From Acinetobacter sp. (GTDB lineage: Bacteria > Pseudomonadota > Gammaproteobacteria > Pseudomonadales > Moraxellaceae), in the NCBI GenBank assembly GCA_030152275.1, contig JASLHF010000079.1, forward strand, positions 1 through 60,142: DNA of 60,142 nt, given 5' to 3'. Shown in pieces: positions 24,325 to 33,608 of the stretch. Positions within the stretch are counted from its first letter, which is position 1. The number at the start of each line of letters is the position of its first letter. Position numbers and translations under genes: made by a program. The notes under the pieces were generated by a model that was not told the DNA's origin, searched no databases, and worked only from the letters and a program-made list of their open reading frames with translations.

Positions 24325-25416
24325 CTATCCTAATTTTCTTTTTAATCTCAAAAACTTTCGTATTACAGCCTCCTTACTTTTAGGTTTCAGGGTATCAACC
24401 AATGCTCTCTTTGGAGGGTAGTTCCGATAAACCGAGCCCAACTGTTCTTCAATAGGTCTTAATATGGCTGGCAACTGGTTTCTCTTATCCCAAAATGAAG
24501 ATCTGTTCATATTTAAAGATTGTGCTGTTTCAATAAGTTTTTCTAAGGGAATGATGAGTAATTGATAAATACAGGAAAATAGCCGTTCTCTCTCGATAAC
24601 TTGAAGTTGGCTAATAACCAATCCATTCGAGATAAGCTCTGAATGAGGTACCTGAATCTTGAGTTGTTCAAGAAAAGCCCATCCTTTCCCATTTGATGAA
24701 CAAGCTAGAACTTTTCTAACAAATTGTGAAAATAACTTAATCACCGTTAACCAATCATTTAATGAAATCAACTTATCTTGATAGGTTGCACGGCCTTGTT
24801 CCAAGAATTGATCAAAGATTTTTTGGAATGCCAAGGCGTGACAATCCATAAAACGTTCATTAACCTCCAATAAGCTTTTTTTACATATTGAACAGCAAGT
24901 CATAACCTGATCAGGGGCTTCAAGTCGCCTAGGTTGAATGGCATTATGGCAATGCGGACATTGATCATGTAAACGCTGATTATGTTTCATACAGCCTGTA
25001 TGCCAGGCAAAGCGCCAGGACAAACGGAAATAGGCAACATCATCCTCAGACAAACACTTAGGACAATATTGCCAGCCACCTCGATGCTTGCGGTTTCTTG
25101 TACCTAATACCAGATACCATGAATCAAGGGTTCCATTATCCAAGTTATATTTAAATAAGAAATTGCGAAGCGTAGCAGAATCAAATTGGCTTTCATCAAT
25201 TTTTGTTGTATTGATCAAGGCTCGTAAATGCTCTGAGCTTAAACCTCGATCTACATCTACTGACCAAATTCGCCATTTGGGCCAGAGTACCCCAGTTAGA
25301 CTTAATGGGTCACAACCACTATCGAGTGCAGCACGTATCAACCATGAAGACAATGCCTCATCTTTCTGTAAAGTCGTGGGGATAAACCATGAATGGACTT
25401 CTGTTGCACTTATCAT
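24325..25416 (-). CDS. tniQ: TniQ/TnsD-family target-selection protein
   Basis: A 363-residue TniQ-family protein. It has the N-terminal DEALSSWLIRAALDSG motif and then the zinc-finger region YCPKCLSEDD (C118, C121), HTGCMKHNQRLHDQCPHC (C142, H145, C153, C156) and CCSICKK. In Tn7-like elements this protein binds the attachment site, here a sequence in comM, and recruits the TnsC ATPase. It is shorter than Tn7 TnsD (508 residues) and closer to TniD/TniQ of Tn6022. It lies 19 bases after the TnsC-like gene. Confidence 0.88.
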   Translation of the reverse strand: MISATEVHSWFIPTTLQKDEALSSWLIRAALDSGCDPLSLTGVLWPKWRIWSVDVDRGLSSEHLRALINTTKIDESQFDSATLRNFLFKYNLDNGTLDSWYLVLGTRNRKHRGGWQYCPKCLSEDDVAYFRLSWRFAWHTGCMKHNQRLHDQCPHCHNAIQPRRLEAPDQVMTCCSICKKSLLEVNERFMDCHALAFQKIFDQFLEQGRATYQDKLISLNDWLTVIKLFSQFVRKVLACSSNGKGWAFLEQLKIQVPHSELISNGLVISQLQVIERERLFSCIYQLLIIPLEKLIETAQSLNMNRSSFWDKRNQLPAILRPIEEQLGSVYRNYPPKRALVDTLKPKSKEAVIRKFLRLKRKLG

Positions 25417-25435
25417 ACCTAGTCCTCCACATGGC

Positions 25436-26287
25436 TTATTTCACACTTTCTAGCAAGCTACGGTCGATAAACTCCTGACCAGAAACAACAGCTTTCTTTG
25501 CAGCTTCCCGTAAAATCGTTCGCAGATTACCTAAATTTCCATCGGTAATATCATGTAGATATTTTACTGTTGCTGGCTCAGCCAGTTTTGAAGCCTGTTT
25601 GAGCGGAAGAACTTTTTCAAACTTATTTACCATGGCCTGAAAGTCCTTATCTAGTTTCCATAAGGGCAAATTAACCACACGAAAACGACTTACATGCTGT
25701 GGATCAGTACGCAGGACACTAATCGCTTCTTCTGTCCCAAACCCGACAATGGGTATCTGTGTTTCATTACACAAATACTTAATTGCATTCATTACTGTTC
25801 TTTGCTTAATCGGGCTGCCACATAATAAAGAATTCATTTCGTCGATAATGAGGAGTTTTACCTCGTAAAGTTTAAGACAATGGACCACTTGGTAACGTAG
25901 CTTCGCAACGGGGTCTCTTTCTCGAAAAGGAACCCAGAACTTATCAAGAATAGCCATATACAAAGCTTTTTCATCAGGTGAAACAGGTGCCTGCACAACA
26001 ATTACAGGTTTTACTGCATTATTTTCTGCATTGACATAACCCTCCCCATACAGCTTAAAGAACTGATTAATAATTGAGGTCTTACCATTATTTGGCTTAC
26101 TCAATACCAGTAAGTTGGGCATACGACTCCGCTTAGGAAGTGTCAGGAATCCTTTCAATTGGTCTAGTAAATCATTAGCTGCTGGATACCCAATCCATCG
26201 GTCCTCTTCCAGGAAGTAGAGTCTGTCCTCATTAGACTGTTCCACAATAGGGCGAAACTCTTGAAAAATATGTGAATAGTTACTCAT
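25436..26287 (-). CDS. tniB: TnsC/TniB-like AAA+ ATPase
   Basis: A 283-residue ATPase with Walker A LSKPNNGKTS (residues 63-71), Walker B LLIIDEMNSLL near 145-155, and a sensor-like VGFGTEEA. It connects target-bound TniQ with the TnsA/TnsB transposase and confers target immunity in the family. Its start overlaps the transposase stop (ATGA), so translation is coupled. The length agrees with TniB proteins and is shorter than Tn7 TnsC (555 residues). Confidence 0.92.
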   Translation of the reverse strand: MSNYSHIFQEFRPIVEQSNEDRLYFLEEDRWIGYPAANDLLDQLKGFLTLPKRSRMPNLLVLSKPNNGKTSIINQFFKLYGEGYVNAENNAVKPVIVVQAPVSPDEKALYMAILDKFWVPFRERDPVAKLRYQVVHCLKLYEVKLLIIDEMNSLLCGSPIKQRTVMNAIKYLCNETQIPIVGFGTEEAISVLRTDPQHVSRFRVVNLPLWKLDKDFQAMVNKFEKVLPLKQASKLAEPATVKYLHDITDGNLGNLRTILREAAKKAVVSGQEFIDRSLLESVK

Positions 26288-28173
26288 GAAATATCCTCAT
26301 CATTTTCCAGCTCATCGAGAGGCAATAAACCATATACGTTTTCAAGCTGTTGCTCCAAAATCGTACTCTCTTGTTGAGGTTTTTTGCCCTGAATTGACGC
26401 AGGGTTAACACTCTGTTGGTGTTGGGTACTACGCTGATGTGATCTGCGAGCCCGTCGAGTTTTAGTGCTTGCTTCCTGAACACGTTCCCGAAGTTTAGAT
26501 AGAGCCTGTCCAAGTTCATGATCTTTTAAATATTCACCAGTTTCCTTTTTCAGTTCCTGAATCTTTTTATGTTCCCAAATACTAAACTGTGGAATACTTT
26601 GATCAGCTAAAGGAACCTTAAAATAATTTTTGATTTCAGGATCAAAGAACCATATCTCACTAATATCCCTGGGATCACGCCTAAAGATAAATTTACGTTT
26701 TTCCTTTTGATTATCAGGGTCTACGGCATTAATCCAACCTCTTAGTGCATCAGCATAATAAGCAAGACCATCGATTGTTACGCCTGTTGTTTGAATCGTC
26801 CTTTCAAAACTTGGTAGAAAATCAAGAAAGAAATTATGATCATTTGCGGGTAATCTGGCAGCTCCAGAACCTAACGTGTTTTTATCGCCAAAAATACCCA
26901 ACTCAAAAGCATGTAGTGGAGAAGTACCTAAAGCGGAGTGCTTTCTTTTATGGTAAACATTACAGATAAAATCAATCAACCAGTCCTCAAATTCGGAGAA
27001 TGTAAAAACTGCTTCCGTATCTGAGTTGTAGCCTTTTCTTTCAAAGATATTTGAAAAAGTTGTTCCTGGAACAGCGTGAATATCAGTTGCAAATGTTCCC
27101 ATCAAACGTTCAATGTGGCCGCCAAAACGTGGTTTTTTAACGGGTCGGTATTCGAGGCGAATGTCATGTCCCATACAAGCATTCCTGAAAGTTTCTGAGT
27201 GAAACTCAGGTCCATTATCGACATGAATAGTATTCATAATTCCCCAGACAGGCCATTCAGCTTGTATCTTGCGTGAAGCTAGCCATTTCTCTTTGGGTAG
27301 TACTGCTTGAGAAACACTCATTGCAATCGACATAACAGAGGGGGCATCCAATGATAGGTAATAACCTACAACTACCCTCGAATAAACATCAATTGCCAAT
27401 GTAAGAAAAGGTCGTCCAATAGGACGCCTGTTAAAATCATCAACCAGAATAAGATCAACGGGTGTATGGTCAATCTGTACGACAGCAAGTGGATAATCAG
27501 CATGAGGGAATTTCCCTGCGGCAGGTGTAAATTTGTTATCGGCCTTTTCCTTATGTCCCCTCTTACGAAGAGAATCCCTCTGGCTAATTGCAGCAATACG
27601 GTTTCTTACTGTATTGGCATGAGGCACATCCAGAATATGGTATTCATGACATAAGCGTTTCACTTCAAGTACAACTTTTTGAATACTGATTCTTTGATTG
27701 GTCAGGTATAAATCTTTAATGGCTTTTTCAATGATTGCCTCAGCATGTTTATTAATTATCTTCTTGCCTTGTGGCAATCCCTCTTTTCTTGGTCGCAATC
27801 CATCAATAGTTCCATATGCCTTATAGATTTTTAACCATCTATAGATAGTGGCTGGATTAATATCATATTCTTGGGCTCGTAACTCTACTTCCTTACGACC
27901 ACTCACGCCTCCCTCAATGAAAGGTCGGATGATGTTGAAACGTCTTTCAGCCTCAATCCAGTCTTTATCAGCGATGAGCTCTAGATCTTCATACTGTTCC
28001 ACAGCTATTGATGGTCTTAATTCACTGATAGCCGCGATACTTTTCCTGCCAGTATTATTGTTTTCAACAAAAACCGATTTTAGGTCAATGACTTCAATAA
28101 TCGTATGGGGAATCCCTTTTATCTGAACCGGTTCCCCAGCAGCTATTTTGATATTCACACGTCTATCATTCAT
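26284..28173 (-). CDS. tniA: TnsB/TniA-like DDE transposase
   Basis: A 629-residue rve-type transposase. It has N-terminal helix-turn-helix domains (PATIYRWLKIYKAYG) and a retrovirus-integrase-like core. Counting from the chosen ATG, the catalytic residues are D235 (VVQIDHTP), D319 (IHVDNGPEF) and E355 (GHIERLMGTF). It cuts the 3' ends and joins them to target DNA, and it should bind the ACTATGCGAC repeats at both ends. The start at 28173 is chosen because GGGAG lies six bases upstream; it overlaps the TnsA stop as ATGAATGA. Confidence 0.94.
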   Translation of the reverse strand: MNDRRVNIKIAAGEPVQIKGIPHTIIEVIDLKSVFVENNNTGRKSIAAISELRPSIAVEQYEDLELIADKDWIEAERRFNIIRPFIEGGVSGRKEVELRAQEYDINPATIYRWLKIYKAYGTIDGLRPRKEGLPQGKKIINKHAEAIIEKAIKDLYLTNQRISIQKVVLEVKRLCHEYHILDVPHANTVRNRIAAISQRDSLRKRGHKEKADNKFTPAAGKFPHADYPLAVVQIDHTPVDLILVDDFNRRPIGRPFLTLAIDVYSRVVVGYYLSLDAPSVMSIAMSVSQAVLPKEKWLASRKIQAEWPVWGIMNTIHVDNGPEFHSETFRNACMGHDIRLEYRPVKKPRFGGHIERLMGTFATDIHAVPGTTFSNIFERKGYNSDTEAVFTFSEFEDWLIDFICNVYHKRKHSALGTSPLHAFELGIFGDKNTLGSGAARLPANDHNFFLDFLPSFERTIQTTGVTIDGLAYYADALRGWINAVDPDNQKEKRKFIFRRDPRDISEIWFFDPEIKNYFKVPLADQSIPQFSIWEHKKIQELKKETGEYLKDHELGQALSKLRERVQEASTKTRRARRSHQRSTQHQQSVNPASIQGKKPQQESTILEQQLENVYGLLPLDELENDEDIS

Positions 28174-28864
28174 GACAACTCCCATTTACCCAAAGTTCAG
28201 TAGATGGCTGTAAAGGCATACTTAAATCGCAAACCAGATAACCATGAGCAACTAAATACCAGATTTGACTAATTCCATTGGCTCTGTCCCATTTTCCAAG
28301 AAAATGTCTAGCTAATAGAGTCTCAAAAGTTACTGCTCCTCGATCTCTCACATAATCCAATAAGTGCTTTGAATCAGCAGGGGGAAATTCCATCTTTCGG
28401 TACTTTTGTAAAAACATGGCATTCGACCATAACTGGTCCCGAATACGCCCCTCATGTGCAATATGAAATTTCCAACCCTCTTCTTTGCATACCCTCATTG
28501 CAACACGATATCTAGCTTTCCATAGATGCAAATTAAGTTGCAATTCATCTGTAGGTTTTACTTCAACCAGTTTAGGTGCAATAAATGGAAGAAAATCATC
28601 ATGCTTATAAGTTACCAGGTAGTCAGGGGTGTAAACTCGTTTCTGTCCATTATCAAAATACTCAATGGTAAATGGTTGAGACTCAACAGCAAGAACATTG
28701 GGATCAACCTCTAATCGAATAAGGAAATCCCGTTCAAGAGTTGATTCAAAGGCAACTGCGGAATCTTTTTTAAAAGGATATAAACCAGATACACTGATAC
28801 GTGTATTACCAATTTTTCTTCGAGCTGGTACGATGTTAACGGTGTCGCATGATTGATTGTTCAT
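28166..28864 (-). CDS. tniC: TnsA-like endonuclease (TniC)
   Basis: A 232-residue TnsA-family nuclease. The restriction-enzyme-like active site is visible: E44 in FESTLERDF, D81 in VYTPDYLV, and E101-x-K103 in KLVEVKP. TnsA cuts the 5' ends of the element, so that with TnsB the transposon leaves its donor by double-strand cuts. It is the first gene of the transposition operon, starting about 110 bases inside the right end of the transposon, and overlaps the TnsB-like gene. Confidence 0.93.
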   Translation of the reverse strand: MNNQSCDTVNIVPARRKIGNTRISVSGLYPFKKDSAVAFESTLERDFLIRLEVDPNVLAVESQPFTIEYFDNGQKRVYTPDYLVTYKHDDFLPFIAPKLVEVKPTDELQLNLHLWKARYRVAMRVCKEEGWKFHIAHEGRIRDQLWSNAMFLQKYRKMEFPPADSKHLLDYVRDRGAVTFETLLARHFLGKWDRANGISQIWYLVAHGYLVCDLSMPLQPSTELWVNGSCHE

Positions 28865-28875
28865 TCTGGGTTCCG

Positions 28876-28976
28876 TTGCATAGTTCTTTATAAAATTTGT
28901 CGCATAGTTCTTTATAAAAGGTGGTCTAAGTCTTTGACCCTAGCTTATATTGTCGCATAGTTCTTTGTAAATGACA
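28876..28976. repeat. Right terminus of the transposon with three transposase-binding repeats
   Basis: Copies of GTCGCATAGTTCTTT lie at 28876-28890 (one mismatch), 28900-28914 and 28952-28966, followed by the terminal TTTGTAAATGACA at 28964-28976. The orientation is inverse to the two copies at the left end. Three against two copies is the asymmetry expected of Tn7-like ends. Confidence 0.85.
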
Positions 28977-28981
28977 GAGGC
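28977..28981. repeat. Right copy of the target-site duplication (GAGGC)
   Basis: GAGGC follows the closing ACA of the transposon directly and matches 6405-6409. Confidence 0.93.
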
Positions 28982-29629
28982 TCCAGCCCAAAGCCCGGTG
29001 AAATTACCCTTGCGCATTTAGGCGTGCTGTTTTTAGATGAACTGCCAGAATTTGACCGCAAGGTGCTGGAGGTGCTGCGTCAGCCTTTAGAATCTAAGGA
29101 AATTGTGATTTCACGCGCATCACGGCAGATTACCTTTCCGGCCAATTTTCAGCTGATTGCCGCCATGAATCCTTGCCCTTGCGGCTATGCATTTAATCAG
29201 GATGCGCGCTGCCAGTGTTCACCGGATGCGATTAAACGCTACCAAAACCGTATTTCCGGCCCGCTGCTGGACCGGATTGACCTGCATATTGATGTGCCGC
29301 CGCTGCTGGCGCATGAACTGCAGGACAGCGTGCAGGCAGAAACTTCAGCACAAGTGCGCAGCCGGGTGCTGCAAGCCTATCAGCATCAGCTGCAGCGCCA
29401 AAATGCGCCGAATATGTCGCTCAGCCCCAAACAGCTGGAACAGCACGCGGCCTTAGACCAAACTGCTCAAGACTTGCTGAAAATGGCGCAGGAACGCCTG
29501 AATCTGTCGGCTCGGGCATATCACCGCGTGCTGCGGGTGGCGCGCACCATTGCAGATTTGGCGCAGCAGGAAAAAATTCAGCCCGCGCATCTGTCTGAAG
29601 CGCTGTCTTACCGCAGTCCGCTGACCTAG
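28977..29629 (+). pseudogene. comM: comM 3' part, separated from its start by the transposon
   Basis: The frame continues from the GGC of the target duplication as SSPKPGEITLAHLG and then VLFLDELPEFDRKVLEVLRQ (Walker B), AMNPCPCGY, DRIDLHIDVP and the C-terminal Mg-chelatase-type domain, ending at 29629. A GTG at 29024 could in principle start a 201-codon product, but it would lack the nucleotide-binding half. No mutation is seen, so precise excision would restore the gene. Confidence 0.95.
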
Positions 29630-29664
29630 CATATTCACTGACAGGCGCCTGCAGCCCAAACGCA

Positions 29665-29695
29665 CAAAAGCCCTTCGCCCGCAGGCAAAAGGCTT
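29665..29695 (-). terminator. Terminator after the first TorF-type gene
   Basis: On the minus strand AGCCTTTTGCC pairs with GGGCGAAGGGCT over eleven positions (including two G-U pairs) and is followed by TTTTG. It lies between the comM stop and the convergent porin gene. Confidence 0.7.
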
Positions 29696-29723
29696 CAAAA
29701 TTTTGGCCGTGGGGCGCCGTCTG

Positions 29724-30491
29724 TTAGAACGTTTTGCTTAAAGTCAATACAGCACCGGTGTCGACACCGCGGCTTTGCGCATTGCTCATATTTTTCGTAT
29801 CAATATTGGTGCCGACCGCAGCCAATTCCGCTGCAGCGCCCGGAATCGATTTAAAGCCGTAGGTAATGCCGGCTTTCCAGTCGACATAATTGTCATCGCC
29901 ATTAAATGAGTATTTATTTTCATCGCTCACTTTGGTATAGCCCAAACCAGCGACGCCGCCAAAGCCTGATGCGCCAAACGGAATGGAATAGGCGGCATTG
30001 ATGTTCCAACTGCTGGTATCAGCAGCCGCATAATCATTGGTATAGTTGATATTGGTCAGCAGACTGTCGCCAGATACAAAGACATCTGCAAAGGTTAATT
30101 TGCCGTACAATTCTGCCCAGCTTAAATCGCTGGCGCTCGGATAATTATAATACACCACCCCCACATCTAAGACAGGCTTGCTGCTGAAGCTGTCCAGTGT
30201 AGCCGCATAGCCAATCGATGGATCCAGTTCTAAGCTCGGCGTGCCTGAACCAAAATTTACGTTTGAGCCCCACAAGCCAAAATATACGCCTGATTTATGC
30301 GATAAGGTAAAGCCGGCTTGTACTGCTGGATCCGTTTCAGTTTGCGTCATCCCGCGAAAACGGTAGTCTGTCGTAACAGCAGCGCTGCCGCTGAATGATA
30401 AACCGTATGGCATTGCCGGCGCATCTTCAGCAAATACAGCACCAGAAGCAGCAGTAGTTAAAGCAGTTAGAGCAAATAATTTTTTCAACAT
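29724..30491 (-). CDS. TorF-family putative outer-membrane protein
   Basis: A 255-residue beta-barrel candidate with a cleavable signal peptide (MLKKLFALTALTTAASGAVFA, residues 1-21). The start of the mature part is typical of the TorF/Gcw_chp family: LSFSGSAAVTTDYRFRGMTQT followed by AVQAGFTLSHKSGVYFGLWGSNV. Alternating strands continue to the C-terminal Phe (VLTLSKTF), as in outer-membrane proteins. Function in the cell is not known. A second member of the family is encoded about 370 bases upstream on the same strand, each with its own terminator. Confidence 0.85.
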   Translation of the reverse strand: MLKKLFALTALTTAASGAVFAEDAPAMPYGLSFSGSAAVTTDYRFRGMTQTETDPAVQAGFTLSHKSGVYFGLWGSNVNFGSGTPSLELDPSIGYAATLDSFSSKPVLDVGVVYYNYPSASDLSWAELYGKLTFADVFVSGDSLLTNINYTNDYAAADTSSWNINAAYSIPFGASGFGGVAGLGYTKVSDENKYSFNGDDNYVDWKAGITYGFKSIPGAAAELAAVGTNIDTKNMSNAQSRGVDTGAVLTLSKTF

Positions 30492-30856
30492 GGTTCATGT
30501 CCCCGGCAGATTTTTTTTCAGATTCACTAGGGATCAGCAATCACTGTGCCAATATTTAACTTATGGCCATTCAAAAGCCAAAAAAAACTTTCAAAGCTGT
30601 TGAAAAATAACTTAAGTATTTATTTTTAATCATCTATTTATGAATTTTCATCAACTTCTTTTTTGGCGAATCAACTGTTTCGGCGGCAGCGCCAGCTCTA
30701 TGTATAAACAGCTTATACAGCGCCGAAGAAAAATGCAGGTCTTAAAAACGCATCATTTTGAGTGCATTTTTCAGCCAATTCTCATCATTACAGCTAAAAA
30801 AAGTGCATAAAGCAGTCTTTATGCACTGAATACAGAATAAAGAAGATGAACTGCGC
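30492..30856. other. Intergenic region between the two TorF-type genes
   Basis: These 365 bases hold the promoter region of the downstream porin gene and the terminator of the upstream one at 30794-30828. No gene or RNA structure beyond that hairpin is seen. Confidence 0.6.
30794..30828 (-). terminator. Terminator after the second TorF-type gene
   Basis: On the minus strand CAGTGCATAAAG and CTTTATGCACTT pair around a short loop, followed by a run of T, about 30 bases beyond the stop codon at 30857. Confidence 0.85.
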
Positions 30857-31621
30857 TTAGAAGCTGTAATTTAAGCCAATAACCGTATGGTCATCCAGCG
30901 ATGCGCCTGAACGGTCTTTGCCGCCCCAAACATAGTCCAGCGCAATTTCTGCACCGGTAGAACCAATCACTTTAGCTGCGCCAATGCGGGCTTCAGAAAA
31001 CACCGCGCTTTTAGCGGTCTGTACAACTGTATCATCCCGGCGGTCATTATAGATGAAGCCCCCTGCAGACGCGCGAAGTTTAAAGTCTTCTGGCAATTCA
31101 TGCTCATAGGCTGCACTCAAATATACATCTCCAGCATTGCCGTAATTGACATCCGCCAAGAGCACAGCCAGACCCAGCGACAAATTTTTATAATCCACGC
31201 TGTTCAGCATTTCAACGCCAGTAGTGCGTCTCTTCTGATCTGCACCATCACTGTACACAGAGCCGCCATTTTGATACACATAAGCTGTCACTTGAGTTTT
31301 ATAGCTCCAATCCTCATTCAGCGCACGTCCATAACCCAAATAGAAATCATGCTCGAAACCGGAATCCTTACGCTCATCTGTAGCATCATAATCTAAAGTA
31401 GAGCCCCAATAACCGGCAAATATCCCGCTTTGGTGTGCGTATTCCAGCCCAGCCTGCAGCGCCACGTCATCATTTTCAACGCCGCCGCGGTAAATATATT
31501 TGCTCAGCACTGACGCGCTGCCGCTGATTGCACCATGGCTGGCAGTCTGCTCACCCGCCCATGCAGGCAGTGCTGCCGCCAGCAAAAGTACTGCTGCTGC
31601 GCGGTGTAAAACAAACTTCAT
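30857..31621 (-). CDS. Second TorF-family putative outer-membrane protein
   Basis: A 254-residue protein with a signal peptide (MKFVLHRAAAVLLLAAALPAWA) and the family pattern ISGSASVLSKYIYRGGVENDDVAL...GIFAGYWGSTLDY, ending in the aromatic C-terminus LNYSF. It is a distant paralogue of the neighbouring gene, with shared GxxxxGxWGS spacing. AAAGGGG precedes the chosen ATG at 31621; a further in-frame ATG 36 bases upstream would put a polar stretch before the signal peptide. The role is unknown. Confidence 0.82.
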   Translation of the reverse strand: MKFVLHRAAAVLLLAAALPAWAGEQTASHGAISGSASVLSKYIYRGGVENDDVALQAGLEYAHQSGIFAGYWGSTLDYDATDERKDSGFEHDFYLGYGRALNEDWSYKTQVTAYVYQNGGSVYSDGADQKRRTTGVEMLNSVDYKNLSLGLAVLLADVNYGNAGDVYLSAAYEHELPEDFKLRASAGGFIYNDRRDDTVVQTAKSAVFSEARIGAAKVIGSTGAEIALDYVWGGKDRSGASLDDHTVIGLNYSF

Positions 31622-32184
31622 AGGATTCCCCTTTGCAGTTTCTGCAATTGATTTCATTCAGAAAATTTTTAAGTGGGCGATTTTAATCCTATTTTTTAAC
31701 TGCAGTGTTAAATTTTATGGGAAAAACTGGGCCGGTCATCTTCTATATGGTGAATTTTTCATCACAAAATAGCCGTAAACTTTGTCCCAACCTTATCTTT
31801 ATTTCACATATCTACTGATTTATCCTGCTTCTTACCACAGCACAATTGGCATAAATAATCATGTGCTCCGCCACTAGACGGAGTCGTGTAAAAATGAATA
31901 CTTCAGGAAAACTTTACAGTTAATTTATGCCAATATGCCTTTCAACACTTGAATCTAAATGCGCTTGATTAAATTGAATGGTCAATCAAATGTTTTGTTT
32001 TTACTGATAATTCAAAAAACAAATAAATAAATTGAATGTTTTTCCGCCTATTTATGGCTATTTTTATCGAAAATTTGCATAACTTTAGTGTAATAAATTC
32101 AATAAAAGTGATCTTTATTTAATAAATCCTTATACAATCTACCAACTCTTTAACTACATATTTTTTGCATGAGGCTCTCTCCCA
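31622..32184. other. Long AT-rich divergent intergenic region before the OprD-type porin
   Basis: These 563 bases separate a left-reading TorF gene from the right-reading OprD-type porin. A -10-like TATACA at 32131-32136 lies about 50 bases before the porin start. TTGAATG occurs twice (near 31974 and 32032). I see no gene and no strong hairpin. The length suggests regulated porin expression, but no operator can be named. Confidence 0.45.
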
Positions 32185-33510
32185 ATGCTCAAATCTAAAC
32201 AGCTGACTCTAGCCGTACTGGTAAACTCCGCCTTAATTTCGGCTGCATTTGCCAGCGAACAAAGTGAATCTAAAGGTTTTGTAGAAGATGCGAACGGCAC
32301 CGTACTGTTCCGCACAGGTTTTATTGACCGCGACAAGAAAAATGTTCCTGCCGGCGCTGATACCCGTTCTACAGCACAGTCTGCAATCTTTGATTTAGAA
32401 TCTGGCTATACCCAAGGTGTTGTTGGTTTTGGTGTGGGTGTTGTAGGCGATGCCTCTTTCAAAATCGGCGACAATAAACACGCCGGCAACAACATGATTC
32501 CACGTGAAACATTAAACGGTAAAAAGCAGGCTGGCGATACGTATGACCACTGGGCCCGCGGCGGCGCAAATGTTAAAGCGCGCATCTCTAACACTGAAGT
32601 GCGCTACGGTACACAAGTATTAGACCTGCCTGTGCTTGCCAGCAACACTGGCCGTATGGTTCCTGAATATTTTGAAGGCGTGTTGGCGACTAGCCGTGAA
32701 ATTAACGGTTTAGAATTAACCGCAGGTAAATTCACCAAAAACCAAATGTCTGAACAGATCAATACTGACGGCAACCATTTGCAACGTGCAGTAGTTTGGG
32801 GCGCTAAATACAAGTTTAATGATGATTTGAATGCCTCATATTACGGTTTGGACAGCAAAAATGCGCTTGAACGCCATTATGTAAACGCCAACTACAAACA
32901 AGCATTGGCCAATGATGCATCGCTGACTTATGACTTCAGCGGCTATCACACTAAATTTGATAAAAATGCAGTAACGTATTCTGCAACTGGCGAACTGCTT
33001 CCGAATTATGCAGCTACAGGTATTGCGGGAACTGAAAAAACCAATAATATTTGGGCGATTTCAGGCGCTTATAACCAAGGCCCTCACAACATTATGCTGG
33101 CCTATCAGCAAAATACAGGTAATGTCGGTTACGATTATGGCCAAAATGCTGACGGTTTCCAAAGCATTTACTTGCCTAACTCATACCTGTCTGACTTTAT
33201 CGGCAACCATGAAAAATCAGTCCAAGTTCAGTACAACTTAGACTTCGGCAAATTAGGCGTTCCGGGCTTGAATTGGACTACCGCATATGTGTATGGCTGG
33301 GATATCAAAGTCAACAATACAGCTGAAGAAGGTAAAGAAAACGAATTCTTCAACCAAGTTAAATACACAGTACAAAGCGGTTTTGCCAAAGATGCCAGCC
33401 TGCGTCTGCGCAACTCGATCTACCGCGCAAACAATGCCTATGAAGGCGCTTATATCGGCGATACCAATGAATGGCGTATTTTCTTAGACATTCCAGTGAA
33501 ATTATTCTAA
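32185..33510 (+). CDS. OprD-family outer-membrane porin
   Basis: A 441-residue porin precursor. The signal peptide MLKSKQLTLAVLVNSALISAAFA is followed by the typical OprD opening, SKGFVEDANGTVLFRTGFIDRDKK. Middle motifs include ARGGANVKARISNTEVRYG and SYYGLDSKNALERHYVNANY, and the C-terminus is the barrel-ending FLDIPVKLF. OprD-family channels admit amino acids, aromatic acids or other small carboxylates; the substrate is not evident from sequence or from neighbours. GAGG lies 11 bases upstream of the ATG. Confidence 0.9.
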   Translation: MLKSKQLTLAVLVNSALISAAFASEQSESKGFVEDANGTVLFRTGFIDRDKKNVPAGADTRSTAQSAIFDLESGYTQGVVGFGVGVVGDASFKIGDNKHAGNNMIPRETLNGKKQAGDTYDHWARGGANVKARISNTEVRYGTQVLDLPVLASNTGRMVPEYFEGVLATSREINGLELTAGKFTKNQMSEQINTDGNHLQRAVVWGAKYKFNDDLNASYYGLDSKNALERHYVNANYKQALANDASLTYDFSGYHTKFDKNAVTYSATGELLPNYAATGIAGTEKTNNIWAISGAYNQGPHNIMLAYQQNTGNVGYDYGQNADGFQSIYLPNSYLSDFIGNHEKSVQVQYNLDFGKLGVPGLNWTTAYVYGWDIKVNNTAEEGKENEFFNQVKYTVQSGFAKDASLRLRNSIYRANNAYEGAYIGDTNEWRIFLDIPVKLF

Positions 33511-33530
33511 TTTTATTGGGTCTATAAAAT

Positions 33531-33563
33531 AAAAAAAACCTGCACATGATGCAGGTTTTTTTA
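33531..33563. terminator. Bidirectional terminator between the porin gene and ppa
   Basis: AACCTGCA and TGCAGGTT pair around five bases, with an A run before and a T run after, so it can serve both convergent genes. Confidence 0.9.
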
Positions 33564-33608
33564 TGGGCTGAAATTAATACATAACACCAGCCGCTAATCG
33601 AAAATCGA

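Larger units (their letters stand above)
6410..28976. mobile_element. Tn7-like transposon (Tn6022/AbaR type) in comM carrying CBASS and a putative biosynthetic cluster
   Basis: The 22,567-bp element starts TGTCATTTACAAA and ends with its exact inverse, TTTGTAAATGACA. It is flanked by GAGGC on both sides and interrupts comM in frame. TnsA-, TnsB-, TnsC- and TniQ-like genes plus a zinc-ribbon protein lie at the right end, all reading inward from it. comM is the known attachment gene of the Tn6022/AbaR islands of Acinetobacter. I see no antibiotic- or metal-resistance gene in the cargo. Both ends and all core transposition genes look intact, so the element may still be mobile. Confidence 0.95.

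Noticed and set aside
6410..28976. An AbaR-type antibiotic resistance island
   Set aside because: The ends and transposition genes are of that type, but no resistance gene, integron or mercury operon is present.
29024..29629. A separate short ATPase gene
   Set aside because: It is the 3' part of comM; the reading frame continues exactly from the target duplication and lacks the nucleotide-binding half.
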